Assembly (NCBI RefSeq): GCF_000248075.1
Contig: NZ_BAFB01000087.1
Span: 1 to 64,000 of the forward strand
DNA from: Gordonia otitidis NBRC 100426
GTDB lineage: Bacteria > Actinomycetota > Actinomycetes > Mycobacteriales > Mycobacteriaceae
Reading direction: 5' to 3'
Length of the DNA stretch: 64,000 nucleotides
Below, one piece after another: positions 38,726 through 47,107 of this stretch; position 1 is the first letter of the stretch, and each line of letters opens with the position of its first letter. Made by a program: the position numbers and the translations under genes. Under the pieces are notes generated by a model that was given only the letters and a program-made list of their open reading frames with translations, was not told the origin of the DNA and made no database searches.

Positions 38726-39923
38726 AAGCACCCCGCCCCGCGTCGGTATCGTCGCGGGATCCGATGCAGGACATGCCTTCCCGGCGTTCGCGCTTGCCGA
38801 ACGGTGCCGCGAAGCCGGCTGGCAACCCACGGTGTTCACCGGGACGCAGTGGTACGACACCGCAGGCGGTCGTGGCCTCGACATCGCAGAACTCCCCGAA
38901 CTGCGCGCCGACTGGGCCGACGATGATCTCGACGCAGGTGAGAAGCTGAGCGGCCGGGCGGCGCGCATGGCGGTGCGGTTGGCGCCGGTGCTGGCCACCC
39001 GAGGCATTGACCTCGTGGTCTCCGACGTCATCACCGTCGCCGGAGCCTGGGCGGCCGAGCTCTCCGGTTTGCCGTTCGTCGAATTGTCGCCGCATCCGCT
39101 GTATCTGCCGTCGAAGGGATTGCCCCCGGTGGGCGCGGGCCTGTCACCGGGTCGCGGCTTCCGCGGCAGGATGCGGGACGCGGCGATGCGCGCCGCGAGT
39201 GGTCGCTCGGTAGCTCTCGGGGTTCGGCAGCGCGCTGCGGCGCGTGCGGGCATCGGACTTCCCGGGCACGCACCGGCACCCGCGGCACGCTTGATCGCAA
39301 CCCTGCCCGCACTCGAGGTCTGGCGACCGGATTGGCCCCGCGACACCCATCTGATCGGGCCGCTGTTGTGGGAGCCGACGCGGCGACTCTTCGAACGTCC
39401 CGCCGGCGACGGGCCCCTCATCGTCGTTGCCCCGTCGACCGCGGTCACCGGAAGTCAAGGGCTGCTCGACGAGACACTCACCGCGTTCGGCGAGCTGTCC
39501 TCGCGTAGGCCACTGCGCGTGGTCATCTCATCGCTCGTTCCTCCGACGCCGGAATCGGTGGCACTCGCCGGGGCGTCGTACGTGGTCCACGGACTCGGTC
39601 GTCAGGACGAGGTGCTCCGCCACGCCGACCTCGTGGTGTGTGGGGGCGGGCACGGCATGCTCGCCAAGTCACTGCTTGCCGCGGTTCCCGTCGTGGTGAT
39701 CCCGGGCGGAGGGGACCAATGGGAGCTCGCCAATCGTGTCAGCAGGCAGGGTAGTGGGGTGCTGGTCAGGCCGGCTTCGGCGGCGGCGATCGGCAGTGCC
39801 GTCGATGCCGTGCTCTCCGACCCCGGGTACGCCGACGCTGCGGCAGCCGCGGGGAGATCGGCGGGCGCGGTGGTCGATCCGATCGACGTACTGCGCCGTG
39901 TCCTCGACAGCGCGGAAACGTAG
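38721..39923 (+). CDS. UDP-glycosyltransferase (MGT/GT1 family), apparent CTG start
   Basis: The protein of about 400 residues has the GT-B fold of the MGT/UGT type. The N-terminal Rossmann start RVGIVAGSDAGHAFPAFALA carries the G-x-G-H loop. The C-terminal nucleotide-sugar region contains FGELSSRRPLRVV and HADLVVCGGGHGMLAKSL, then PGGGDQWELANRV. The first ATG/GTG/TTG in frame is GTG 38832, which would remove the first strand and acceptor loop. Upstream only CTG 38721 and CTG 38691 (overlapping the pspA stop as CTGA) are available. It corresponds in position to Rv2739c. Acceptor and sugar are unknown. Confidence 0.8.
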   Translation: MTSTPPRVGIVAGSDAGHAFPAFALAERCREAGWQPTVFTGTQWYDTAGGRGLDIAELPELRADWADDDLDAGEKLSGRAARMAVRLAPVLATRGIDLVVSDVITVAGAWAAELSGLPFVELSPHPLYLPSKGLPPVGAGLSPGRGFRGRMRDAAMRAASGRSVALGVRQRAAARAGIGLPGHAPAPAARLIATLPALEVWRPDWPRDTHLIGPLLWEPTRRLFERPAGDGPLIVVAPSTAVTGSQGLLDETLTAFGELSSRRPLRVVISSLVPPTPESVALAGASYVVHGLGRQDEVLRHADLVVCGGGHGMLAKSLLAAVPVVVIPGGGDQWELANRVSRQGSGVLVRPASAAAIGSAVDAVLSDPGYADAAAAAGRSAGAVVDPIDVLRRVLDSAET

Positions 39924-39926
39924 GCT
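39921..39926 (+). promoter_or_regulatory. -10 hexamer of the DUF3046 gene (leaderless)
   Basis: TAGGCT, 6 nt, then GTG 39933. It overlaps the end of the glycosyltransferase gene. Confidence 0.5.
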
Positions 39927-39932
39927 GGCCGG

Positions 39933-40127
39933 GTGCGTCTCACGGAGTTCACAGATCTGATGACAACCGAGTTCGGGGTGTCGTCGGCGGACGCGATCCT
40001 CGCCGACCACGTCCTCATCGACCTCGGCGGTCGGACAGGTGCCCAGGCCATCGAGGACGGTGTCGACCCGCGCGATGTGTGGGTCGCGATCTGTCGGGAC
40101 TTCGACGTCCCGCGGGCCCGATGGTGA
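39933..40127 (+). CDS. DUF3046 protein
   Basis: The 64-residue protein (MRLTEFTDLMTTEFG, ending DVPRARW) is the small conserved actinobacterial family DUF3046, found immediately upstream of recA in mycobacteria (Rv2738c). Here 1.9 kb with a reverse transcriptase separates it from recA. Function unknown. The GTG start is supported by the TAGGCT hexamer 6 nt upstream. Confidence 0.88.
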   Translation: MRLTEFTDLMTTEFGVSSADAILADHVLIDLGGRTGAQAIEDGVDPRDVWVAICRDFDVPRARW

Positions 40128-40168
40128 GTGACGCAGCGAATAGATCCTGCCTGCCCCCCTTAGCCGCC

Positions 40169-41446
40169 TCACCTCGACCAATCGACACGGTCAGCCATGT
40201 CGAGTAGTCGACGTCTGCGTTCGTGGCCGGTGGCGCCGACCCATGCGATGAGTCCGTAGACGTGATCGCGAAAATTGTTGTGGCCCTGCAGGTTCTGTGA
40301 TCGTGCGCCGGATCTGGCGGCGTTGTGCAGCAGTGCGCGCAGGTTGTCGTAGTCCTCACGTGACACCTCCGGCCGGTCGTTGACCACGAGTCCCGCGAGG
40401 CGTTGCTGCTGATGGCGGTGCATGACGCGCACCTTGTCGGGATGGACGACGAAGCCGCAGTCGGAGACGATCCGCCTGACGGTCCACAGCGCGCGGCCGT
40501 GATCGATGTCGTCGCCCGAGAGTGCCAGGTCGTCGCCGTATCGCGTGTAGTTCAACCTGTTGGCGCGCGCATACCCGTCGATACGTCGATCCAACCGCGC
40601 GAGTGCGAGATTGGCGAGATGGGGCGACGTCGGTGCGCCCTGCGGCAGGTGTCGCCGGCGGAGCAGTGCCGCGTGGGTGAGGTCGATGCCACCGAGTTGG
40701 TCGGCGGGTGTCGACGTCGTGCAGAGTTCTGCGAGAAGGCGGGCGATGTGCGCGGGGTAGCCGACATCGTCGAAGATCCGGCGGACACGGCCCGCGCCGA
40801 TCGACTCGAAGCAGTGCTCGAGGTCGAGGCGCAGCACGGTCGGCCGGTCGCTGTGGGGCCAGGCGAACGCAGCGGTCGACGAACCGGGTTCGAATCCGCG
40901 CGCGGCAGGATGGGCCGGGATACGGGAGACGAGTCGGCGCAGTAGCCGGCGCTGTGTCTCGCGCATCCGTGGCTTGGGCGCCTCGATGACGCGGACACCC
41001 TGTCGCTTCTCGCGACGGAACACCCGATAGTGCCGCAGACGCGGGTTCGCGGTGCGCAACCAGGTGCCGCGGTCGGCGAACCATTCGAGTTCTGCGGGCG
41101 TGAAGTCGAGCCACGCGGCGAACTGTGCGACGTCGTGGAGCGGCGGCAGCCCGTATGGCAGGTCGGTCACCGGCGTCGGTCCCGGGAGTTCGACGGCGCG
41201 TGGGATGGGCGGTTCGGGAAGTGTCCAGCGTGACAGGGCGAGTCGGAACACCTCGGCGAGGTGTGGGGGCTCGTGCGGAGCGACGGCGAACGCTTCCTGT
41301 GCGACGTCGACGCAGATCTCCTCGGGCAGTTCTGCAGCGACCGCGCGCATCACGGCAGGCCAGGTCCAGTCGATGATCCGGTCGGCGACGGCCGCCGCGA
41401 CAGTGCGTACCTGGTCGGTGGTGAAGCCCGGGTCCGGTCGGGTCAC
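40169..41446 (-). CDS. Retron-type reverse transcriptase with N-terminal extension
   Basis: The 425-residue protein (GTG 41446; GTG 41461 also possible) has RT motifs in order: RLRHYRVFRREKRQGVRVIE, IPAHPAARGFEPGSS, catalytic VLRLDLEHCFESI (Asp208), LPQGAPTSPHLANLAL (267 on), TRYGDDLALSG (YGDD 303-306) and RLAGLVVN (349-356). The LPQGAPTSP and GLVVN blocks are typical of retron RTs. No maturase or endonuclease domain follows, arguing against a group II intron. The first 100 residues are a helical extension of unknown role. The active-site box is YGDD rather than the commoner YADD. It is inserted between DUF3046 and recA, convergent with DUF3046. A structured RNA candidate lies 58 nt upstream. 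Confidence 0.88.
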   Translation of the reverse strand: MTRPDPGFTTDQVRTVAAAVADRIIDWTWPAVMRAVAAELPEEICVDVAQEAFAVAPHEPPHLAEVFRLALSRWTLPEPPIPRAVELPGPTPVTDLPYGLPPLHDVAQFAAWLDFTPAELEWFADRGTWLRTANPRLRHYRVFRREKRQGVRVIEAPKPRMRETQRRLLRRLVSRIPAHPAARGFEPGSSTAAFAWPHSDRPTVLRLDLEHCFESIGAGRVRRIFDDVGYPAHIARLLAELCTTSTPADQLGGIDLTHAALLRRRHLPQGAPTSPHLANLALARLDRRIDGYARANRLNYTRYGDDLALSGDDIDHGRALWTVRRIVSDCGFVVHPDKVRVMHRHQQQRLAGLVVNDRPEVSREDYDNLRALLHNAARSGARSQNLQGHNNFRDHVYGLIAWVGATGHERRRRLLDMADRVDWSR

Positions 41447-41504
41447 GGCGCCACCCCGCACAGTCGACTCACGGCGTCACCGCGGCCGGTCGGGGAAGGG
41501 ATGA

Positions 41505-41654
41505 GGGCGGTCGGGGCGACCACGAGCCGAACACTCGTCGCCGTCTGGCACGCGCAGCGTGCGGAGCGGCGTCGGACGCAGGAACCAACTGTGACATGTA
41601 CCCAGGGGTTGCCCCTGAGACGGATCTCTCGATCCACACTCACCCCGACCACCC
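41505..41654 (-). ncRNA. Candidate retron msr-msd RNA
   Basis: On the minus strand, GGGTGGTCGGGGTGA (41654-41640) can pair over all 15 positions with TCGCCCCGACCGCCC (41519-41505), with two G-U pairs, like the a1/a2 repeats of retron RNAs. Between them lie four hairpins: GGATC-GAGA-GATCC (GNRA loop, 41635-41622), CAGGGG-CAA-CCCCTG (41617-41603), a two-part stem CGCCG...GCACGC-TGC-GCGTGC...CGGCG (41571-41539) and ACGAG/CTCGT (41538-41522). Position and strand match msr-msd directly upstream of an RT. The msd hairpins are shorter than in classic retrons and the branching G cannot be fixed from sequence. The function is inferred. Confidence 0.55.
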
Positions 41655-41663
41655 ACGCCGATG

Positions 41664-41669
41664 AGCCTA
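41664..41669 (-). promoter_or_regulatory. -10 hexamer for the RT/ncRNA unit
   Basis: TAGGCT on the minus strand predicts a start near 41657, about 3 nt before the a1-like repeat. No clear -35 hexamer is visible. Confidence 0.4.
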
Positions 41670-41759
41670 ATGGTTTCCTCGACGAAAGACCGACGATTAC
41701 GCATAGCGCGCATATCGCCACGGCGGGGCGGCGATTCCGCTCCCACCCGCGTGTCACGC

Positions 41760-41789
41760 TTGCCGTCGAACAGGTGTTCGCTGCATGCT
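41760..41789 (+). promoter_or_regulatory. recA distal promoter with LexA (SOS) box
   Basis: TTGCCG (41760-41765) and CATGCT (41784-41789) are 18 nt apart. The spacer holds CGAACAGGTGTTCG (41767-41780), a perfect palindrome matching the actinobacterial SOS box GAAC-N4-GTTC. LexA bound there would block the promoter. Confidence 0.8.
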
Positions 41790-41846
41790 GTGTTCAGTGG
41801 AACCACAGCGACCGCGGCCGCGTCTGAGTTCTTGCCAGACCAGTTC

Positions 41847-41869
41847 TTGTCAGACCCACCGGCTAGCGT
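41847..41869 (+). promoter_or_regulatory. recA proximal promoter, PafBC (RecA-NDp) type
   Basis: TTGTCAGAC, 8 nt, then TAGCGT fits the mycobacterial RecA-NDp consensus (TTGTCRgtg-N8-TAnnnT), which gives LexA-independent DNA-damage induction through PafBC. A distal SOS promoter with a proximal NDp promoter is the M. tuberculosis recA arrangement. Confidence 0.75.
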
Positions 41870-41993
41870 CCAACGCAACATGAAACGAACAACCGCCTCG
41901 AAGACACCGCGTTCAGCTCAGACATCTCGTTCAGCGCGCAGCACGCCGGACGGTACACACATACCTCAACCATCCCGAACAAGGAGAGATCCC

Positions 41994-43037
41994 ATGGCAG
42001 CAGCTCCCCAGGACCGCGAGAAGGCACTCGACCTCGCGCTGGCACAGATCGACAAGAACTTCGGCAAGGGTTCTGTGATGCGACTCGGCGAGGAGAGCAG
42101 GCAGCCGATCGAGGTGATCCCCACCGGTTCGATCGCACTCGATGTCGCGCTCGGGATCGGCGGACTGCCGCGTGGCCGCGTCGTCGAGATCTACGGACCG
42201 GAATCCTCGGGTAAGACCACCGTGGCACTGCACGCAGTCGCCAACGCGCAGGCCGCGGGCGGCATCGCTGCATTCATCGATGCCGAGCATGCTCTCGATC
42301 CCGACTACGCCACCAAACTCGGTGTCGACACCGACGCGCTGCTGGTCTCGCAACCCGATACCGGTGAGCAGGCTCTCGAGATCGCCGACATGCTGATCCG
42401 CTCCGGCGCGCTCGACATCCTGGTCATCGACTCCGTGGCCGCACTGGTGCCTCGCGCAGAGATCGAGGGTGAGATGGGCGACAGCCACGTCGGCCTGCAG
42501 GCGCGTCTGATGAGCCAGGCACTGCGCAAGATGACCTCGGCATTGAGCAGTTCCAAGACCACCGCCATCTTCATCAACCAGCTCCGCGAGAAGATCGGCG
42601 TGATGTTCGGTTCGCCCGAGACCACCACGGGCGGCAAGGCGCTGAAGTTCTACTCGTCTGTGCGGCTCGACGTGCGTCGTATCGAAACCCTCAAGGACGG
42701 CACCGAGGCCGTGGGTAACCGCACCCGCGTCAAGGTCGTCAAGAACAAGGTCGCCCCGCCGTTCAAGCAGGCCGAGTTCGACATCCTCTACGGTCAGGGC
42801 ATCTCCAAGGAGGGGTCACTCATCGACATGGGTGTGGCAGAAGGGTTCATCCGCAAGTCCGGCTCGTGGTTCACCTACGAGGGCGATCAGCTCGGACAGG
42901 GCAAGGAGAACGCTCGGAAGTTCTTGCTGGAGAACACCGATATCCGTGACGAGGTCGAGAAAAAGATCAAGGAGAAGCTCGGCATCGGTGCTGTCGTCGA
43001 CGCCGACGACATCGCGCCGGCGCCAGTGGAATTCTGA
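41994..43037 (+). CDS. recA: Recombinase RecA
   Basis: RecA forms filaments on single-stranded DNA, catalyses strand exchange and triggers LexA self-cleavage. The 347-residue product has [35 protein letters not shown], Walker [10 protein letters not shown], the [15 protein letters not shown] Walker B region and the L2 loop [17 protein letters not shown]. No intein is present, unlike M. tuberculosis recA. ATG 41994 follows AAGGAG; the frame is open about 330 nt upstream through the promoters with no homology. recX follows 14 bp later. Confidence 0.98.
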   Translation: MAAAPQDREKALDLALAQIDKNFGKGSVMRLGEESRQPIEVIPTGSIALDVALGIGGLPRGRVVEIYGPESSGKTTVALHAVANAQAAGGIAAFIDAEHALDPDYATKLGVDTDALLVSQPDTGEQALEIADMLIRSGALDILVIDSVAALVPRAEIEGEMGDSHVGLQARLMSQALRKMTSALSSSKTTAIFINQLREKIGVMFGSPETTTGGKALKFYSSVRLDVRRIETLKDGTEAVGNRTRVKVVKNKVAPPFKQAEFDILYGQGISKEGSLIDMGVAEGFIRKSGSWFTYEGDQLGQGKENARKFLLENTDIRDEVEKKIKEKLGIGAVVDADDIAPAPVEF

Positions 43038-43051
43038 TCCACTCATCGCGC

Positions 43052-43609
43052 ATGAGTTCACCCGACGACCCCGGGGAACCGAGTGAGTCCACGACGGAAC
43101 GGAAAGGTCCGACCGCCTGGGATGTTGCACTCCGGCTCCTCGGGGTCCGTGCTCGTAGCCGCAGCGAGATGGCACAACGTCTGGCACGCAGGGGGTTCGA
43201 CGCCGACACCATCGCCGAGGTGATGGCCCGGCTCGACGCCCACAAGTTGCTCGACGACGAGGAGTTCGCTGCAGAATGGGTGCACTCGCGCCACACTTAC
43301 TCCGGTCGTGGGCGCGTCGCGCTACGGCACGAACTCGCTGCCAAGGGGGTCGATGCCACGATCGTCGCGCGGGCGCTCGACGAGATCGATCCGGAGGACG
43401 AACGTGCCACCGCACGCGGTCTGGTCGACAGAAAGCTCACTCCGACGGTGACCGAACAACTCGTCCGTGCGCTCGACGACAACGACCGGTCGGTGCGTGA
43501 CAAGCACTTTCGACGCCTCGTCGGCATGCTCGTACGCCGCGGGTACCCGCAGGCGATGGCGATCGACGTCGTCGGCGGTGCGATCGACGAGATCACCACC
43601 GCCGACTGA
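43052..43609 (+). CDS. recX: Regulatory protein RecX
   Basis: RecX binds and caps RecA filaments, limiting recombination. The 185-residue product has the three-helix repeats of the family: ALRLLGVRARSRSEMAQRLARRGFD, ARLDAHKLLDDEEFAAEWV (the LxD motif) and RGRVALRHELAAKGVD. The end is more degenerate. It lies 14 bp downstream of recA, so the two are co-transcribed. It converges on gluD. Confidence 0.93.
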   Translation: MSSPDDPGEPSESTTERKGPTAWDVALRLLGVRARSRSEMAQRLARRGFDADTIAEVMARLDAHKLLDDEEFAAEWVHSRHTYSGRGRVALRHELAAKGVDATIVARALDEIDPEDERATARGLVDRKLTPTVTEQLVRALDDNDRSVRDKHFRRLVGMLVRRGYPQAMAIDVVGGAIDEITTAD

Positions 43610-43635
43610 CGTCGGTCTCCGACTGCAGATGACCC

Positions 43636-44544
43636 TCAGGGTCGGGGTTTGGGCGAGGGCACGGGCATGTTCTCCATGGCAGCCTGATCGACCTGATCGG
43701 CGTGCGGCACGTCCTCGGCACTACTACCACGGCCCTGCCGCAGCCTGCGCTCGATGTAGGTCGCGAGCGACGAGAGGCCGAAGTTGATGATGATCAGGAT
43801 CACCGCGATCACGACCAGCACCGGGATGTAGTTGCCGTACCGCGCGGCCGACAACTGCGCCATGTGGATGATCTCGGAGTAGCCGATGACATAACCGAGT
43901 GCGGTGTCCTTGAGGGCCACGACCATCTGGGAGATGATCGCCGGCATCATCGCCGTGACCGCCTGCGGCAGCAGAACCGACAGCATCATCTGCGTCTTGC
44001 GTAGACCGAGGGCCTTGGCGGCTTCGGTCTGGCCGGTCGGTAGCGATTTGATACCCGACCGCAGGATCTCCGCCATGACCGAACCGTTGTAGAGGGTCAG
44101 GCCACAGACCACGGCGGCGAATGCCAACTGGGACGACGGCACCACCCCGTATTGCGCGAAGAAGAACCACAGGAACAACATCAGGATCAGCACAGGGATC
44201 GCCCGGAACACCTCGATGAGGACGGTGCACACACCGCGAACCCAACCGTGATCCGACAGTCGTCCGATCCCGAGTATCGAACCGAGGATCAGTGCCAGGA
44301 CGATGGAGAGTGCCGCGGCAGCCAGGGTGCGCCACAGGCCGGGGAAGATGTAGCCGGTCCATGTGCTCCACGTGACGAATGGACGCCACTTCTCGGCGGT
44401 GAATTGATCATTGCTCGCGAACACCGCGATCACGTAGGCGAGAATCGCGACGAGGACCGCGATGAACACGACTGCCACGAGCGCGTTACGCACGCGAGCG
44501 CGCGGGCCGGGAGCGTCGTAGAGAACAGTTGCCTGGTCGCTCAT
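43636..44544 (-). CDS. gluD: Glutamate-type ABC transporter permease GluD
   Basis: The 302-residue membrane protein has five to six helices and the polar amino-acid permease EAA loop SGIKSLPTGQTEAAKALGLRKTQMM. LIEVFRAIPVLILMLF is typical of HisM/GluD permeases. It is the last gene of gluA-gluB-gluC-gluD, overlapping gluC by 4 bp (ATGA). ATG 44544 (MSDQATVLYDAPG) is the real start; the frame runs on upstream through gluC as a shadow. An acidic Pro-rich tail is extra. Confidence 0.93.
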   Translation of the reverse strand: MSDQATVLYDAPGPRARVRNALVAVVFIAVLVAILAYVIAVFASNDQFTAEKWRPFVTWSTWTGYIFPGLWRTLAAAALSIVLALILGSILGIGRLSDHGWVRGVCTVLIEVFRAIPVLILMLFLWFFFAQYGVVPSSQLAFAAVVCGLTLYNGSVMAEILRSGIKSLPTGQTEAAKALGLRKTQMMLSVLLPQAVTAMMPAIISQMVVALKDTALGYVIGYSEIIHMAQLSAARYGNYIPVLVVIAVILIIINFGLSSLATYIERRLRQGRGSSAEDVPHADQVDQAAMENMPVPSPKPRP

Positions 44545-45212
44545 CGTTTGACCGCCCATCGCTTCGCGAGCCAGCCGAAGACGGCTCCCTCGCTGAGTGT
44601 GATGATCATGAATCCGGCTGCGATCACCGCGAAGATGACCAGCAGCTGGTCGGCGAACGACTCGATCTCCGTCTTCATCAACGCCGCGGCCTCGGCCACA
44701 CCGATCACAGAGGCGATCGTGGTGTTCTTGGTGAGGGCGATCAGAACGCTGCCCATCGGACCGATGGTCGCGCGCATGGCCTGCGGAAGCACGATGATGC
44801 CGAACACCTGGGTGAACGACAACCCCAGCGAGCGGGCAGCTTCGGCCTGTCCCAGCGGAACGGTGTTGAACCCCGACCGCAGGGTTTCGCAGACGAATGT
44901 CGACGTATAGACGATGAACGCGAGGACCGCCAGCCAGAAGTTGTTGGTCTTGATCGTCGACGAGAACGTCAGTCCGAGGTTCTGGTACAGGCCGATGGCC
45001 GCGAACAGGACGATCAGGGTCAGCGGTGTGTTGCGCACGATGTTGACGTACGCCGTGCCGAAGCCGCGCATCACGGGTACGGGGGAGACGCGCATTCCCG
45101 CCAGGATGGTGCCCCAGATCAGCGAGCCGATCGCCGACCAGAAGGTCAACTGGATGGTCACCCAGAACGCAGGCCACAACTGCGGCCCCATGTCTTCCCA
45201 GAGTTCACTCAT
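44541..45212 (-). CDS. gluC: Glutamate-type ABC transporter permease GluC
   Basis: The 223-residue permease has the family segments YVNIVRNTPLTLIVLF and the EAA loop SGFNTVPLGQAEAARSLGLSF. It pairs with GluD to form the membrane channel of a polar amino-acid importer powered by GluA. It is 14 bp downstream of gluB and overlaps gluD. Confidence 0.93.
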   Translation of the reverse strand: MSELWEDMGPQLWPAFWVTIQLTFWSAIGSLIWGTILAGMRVSPVPVMRGFGTAYVNIVRNTPLTLIVLFAAIGLYQNLGLTFSSTIKTNNFWLAVLAFIVYTSTFVCETLRSGFNTVPLGQAEAARSLGLSFTQVFGIIVLPQAMRATIGPMGSVLIALTKNTTIASVIGVAEAAALMKTEIESFADQLLVIFAVIAAGFMIITLSEGAVFGWLAKRWAVKR

Positions 45213-45226
45213 GTGTGGTCACCTCC

Positions 45227-46300
45227 TCACTTCAGGTCCGCTGGGCACGGTGTGGACTTCGATTCGAGGAATGCGAGATCGCCCGGGTCGGGCATGAACG
45301 CGAATTTCGAGCCGGGCTTCTCGGCACGCTGCGCGATGTCGTTGACGTAGTCGTCGCCGAGGCTGTCGCGTAGTGCGGTGATCCAGGGTGACGGACCGTT
45401 GTCGGCGCTGGGCTTCAACATTGCGTCGAGTGCCTCGTTCACCTTGTCCACGGCCGCGGTGTCGTCGCCCTTGGCCAGACCGATGCCGTACCGCTCAGTG
45501 GAGAACGGTGTGCCCGCTGCCTTGAGCGCATCCTTGACGCATGCGTCCTTGAGGTAGGTCATCTCCACCAGACGGAATTCTCCCTTCCAGAAGTTGGAGT
45601 ACCCCGCCAGGATCGATTCGTCGGTGGTCAGCGCGTCGACCTTGCCCCGGCGCAGCGCCTCGACACATGCGGAGTACGAATCGTATTCCTGCAGTTCGAT
45701 ATTCGGGAGCTGCGCTTTGACGTTCTGTGCCGAGGTCGATCCGGTGACCGAACACAGTTTCTTGCCGTTGCCGAGGTCGGGCAGATTCTGGATCGACTCG
45801 TCGGACTTGCGCACCATCAGCCCCTGGTACGTGATCAGGTAGGGGCCGCCGAAATCGACCTTCTTCGCGCGGTTCTCGTTGATCGAGTACGTCGCCGCGA
45901 TCATGTCGACCTCGCCGTGTTCGATCATGGCCTCTCGGCGGGCGGAGGGGGTCTCGCGCCACGAGATCTTCGGGTGGGCGACTCCGAGTGAATCGGCGAT
46001 GTGATTGACCACGTACTTGGAGACGGCGGGATCGAATCCGCTCATCGAGGTGTCCGGGTTGTAGATTCCCAGCCCCGGCTGGTCGAACTTGGTGCCGAGG
46101 ACCACCTCGCCGCTACGGATCGAGTCGAGCAGACTCTTGGGTTCGGTGCTTCCGCAACCGGCGAGGAGGGACACGAACAGCGCACAGACGGGGAGGAACA
46201 CTGCGAGGGCGACAGTCCTGTGCCGCCTTCGCGTCCTCGTCGGAGGTGCGCTCGCGGTTCGCTGCGAAGGCCGATGCGTCGTCGGCGACCTGTCGCTCAT
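45227..46300 (-). CDS. gluB: Glutamate-type ABC transporter binding lipoprotein GluB
   Basis: The 357-residue protein has a long basic n-region (about 30 residues), a hydrophobic core and lipobox LLAG-Cys49, so it is a membrane-anchored solute-binding protein. The SBP type-3 fold follows (GEVVLGTKFDQPGLGIYNPD; HGEVDMIAATYSINENR; KKVDFGGPYLITYQGLMV). Glutamate is the likely ligand from the Corynebacterium and Mycobacterium gluABCD systems. It starts 1 nt after gluA. Confidence 0.93.
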   Translation of the reverse strand: MSDRSPTTHRPSQRTASAPPTRTRRRHRTVALAVFLPVCALFVSLLAGCGSTEPKSLLDSIRSGEVVLGTKFDQPGLGIYNPDTSMSGFDPAVSKYVVNHIADSLGVAHPKISWRETPSARREAMIEHGEVDMIAATYSINENRAKKVDFGGPYLITYQGLMVRKSDESIQNLPDLGNGKKLCSVTGSTSAQNVKAQLPNIELQEYDSYSACVEALRRGKVDALTTDESILAGYSNFWKGEFRLVEMTYLKDACVKDALKAAGTPFSTERYGIGLAKGDDTAAVDKVNEALDAMLKPSADNGPSPWITALRDSLGDDYVNDIAQRAEKPGSKFAFMPDPGDLAFLESKSTPCPADLK

Positions 46301-46301
46301 A

Positions 46302-47099
46302 TCAGTGGCCCAAGATCTTGCCGAGGAAGTCTCTGGCGCGCTCGGATTGGGGGTTGTCGAAGAAGCTGTCGGGGTCGGTGTCCTCGACGATCGCGCCGTC
46401 GGCCATGAAGATCACGCGGTCGGCTGCCTTGCGCGCGAAGCCCATCTCGTGGGTCACGACGAGCATGGTCATGCCCTCCTTGGCCAGTGACACCATGACG
46501 TCGAGCACCTCGTTGACCATCTCGGGGTCGAGTGCCGAGGTGGGCTCGTCGAACAGCATGACCTTCGGCTCCATCGCCAGGGCGCGTGCGATGGCGACGC
46601 GCTGCTGCTGACCGCCGGACAGTTGCGCGGGATACTTGTCCTTCTGGCTGGCGATGCCGACGCGCTCGAGCAACTCGAGCGCACGCTTTTCCGCGTCGGC
46701 CTTGTTCTTCTTGCGCACCTTGGTGGGCGCGAGGGTGACGTTCTGCAGGATCGTCTTGTGCGCGAACAGGTTGAACGACTGGAAGACCATACCCACGTCG
46801 GAGCGCAGTGCGGCGAGTTCCTTGCCCTCGGCGGGCAGTGGCCGGCCCTCGACGCTGATCTCGCCGGAGTCGATCGGTTCGAGCCGATTGATCGTGCGGC
46901 ACAACGTCGACTTGCCCGAGCCCGACGGGCCGAGGACGACGACGACCTGGCCGGCCGGCACCTCGAGGTCGATGTCCTTGAGCACGTGCAGATCGCCGAA
47001 GTGCTTCTGCACATCCCTGAGCACGATCATTGGGGTTCCGGAGGTGGGAGCCGGGGTGGCGGGCCCGACCGCCGAACCCCCCGTCGGTGAATCGGTCAT
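46302..47099 (-). CDS. gluA: Glutamate-type ABC transporter ATPase GluA
   Basis: The 265-residue ATPase has Walker [13 protein letters not shown]-loop MVFQSFNLF, signature [15 protein letters not shown], Walker [13 protein letters not shown] and the switch His THEMGF. The first 24 residues are a Ser/Pro/Gly leader before [12 protein letters not shown], which could be an alternative start. A TACTGT hexamer at 47108-47113 (minus strand) lies 8 nt before ATG 47099 and supports the long form. Confidence 0.93.
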   Translation of the reverse strand: MTDSPTGGSAVGPATPAPTSGTPMIVLRDVQKHFGDLHVLKDIDLEVPAGQVVVVLGPSGSGKSTLCRTINRLEPIDSGEISVEGRPLPAEGKELAALRSDVGMVFQSFNLFAHKTILQNVTLAPTKVRKKNKADAEKRALELLERVGIASQKDKYPAQLSGGQQQRVAIARALAMEPKVMLFDEPTSALDPEMVNEVLDVMVSLAKEGMTMLVVTHEMGFARKAADRVIFMADGAIVEDTDPDSFFDNPQSERARDFLGKILGH

Positions 47100-47107
47100 A
47101 ACCGTCG

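Noticed and set aside
40169-41446. Group II intron or diversity-generating retroelement
   Set aside because: No maturase or endonuclease domain, no intron boundaries disrupting a gene, and no template/variable repeat pair seen nearby; motif blocks fit retrons better. A tree would settle it.
41661-41993. N-terminal extension of RecA
   Set aside because: The frame is open but runs through both recA promoters; RecA homology and AAGGAG point to ATG 41994.
43636-45177. A 513-codon frame fusing gluC region and gluD
   Set aside because: The upstream part is an out-of-frame shadow of gluC; gluD starts at 44544.
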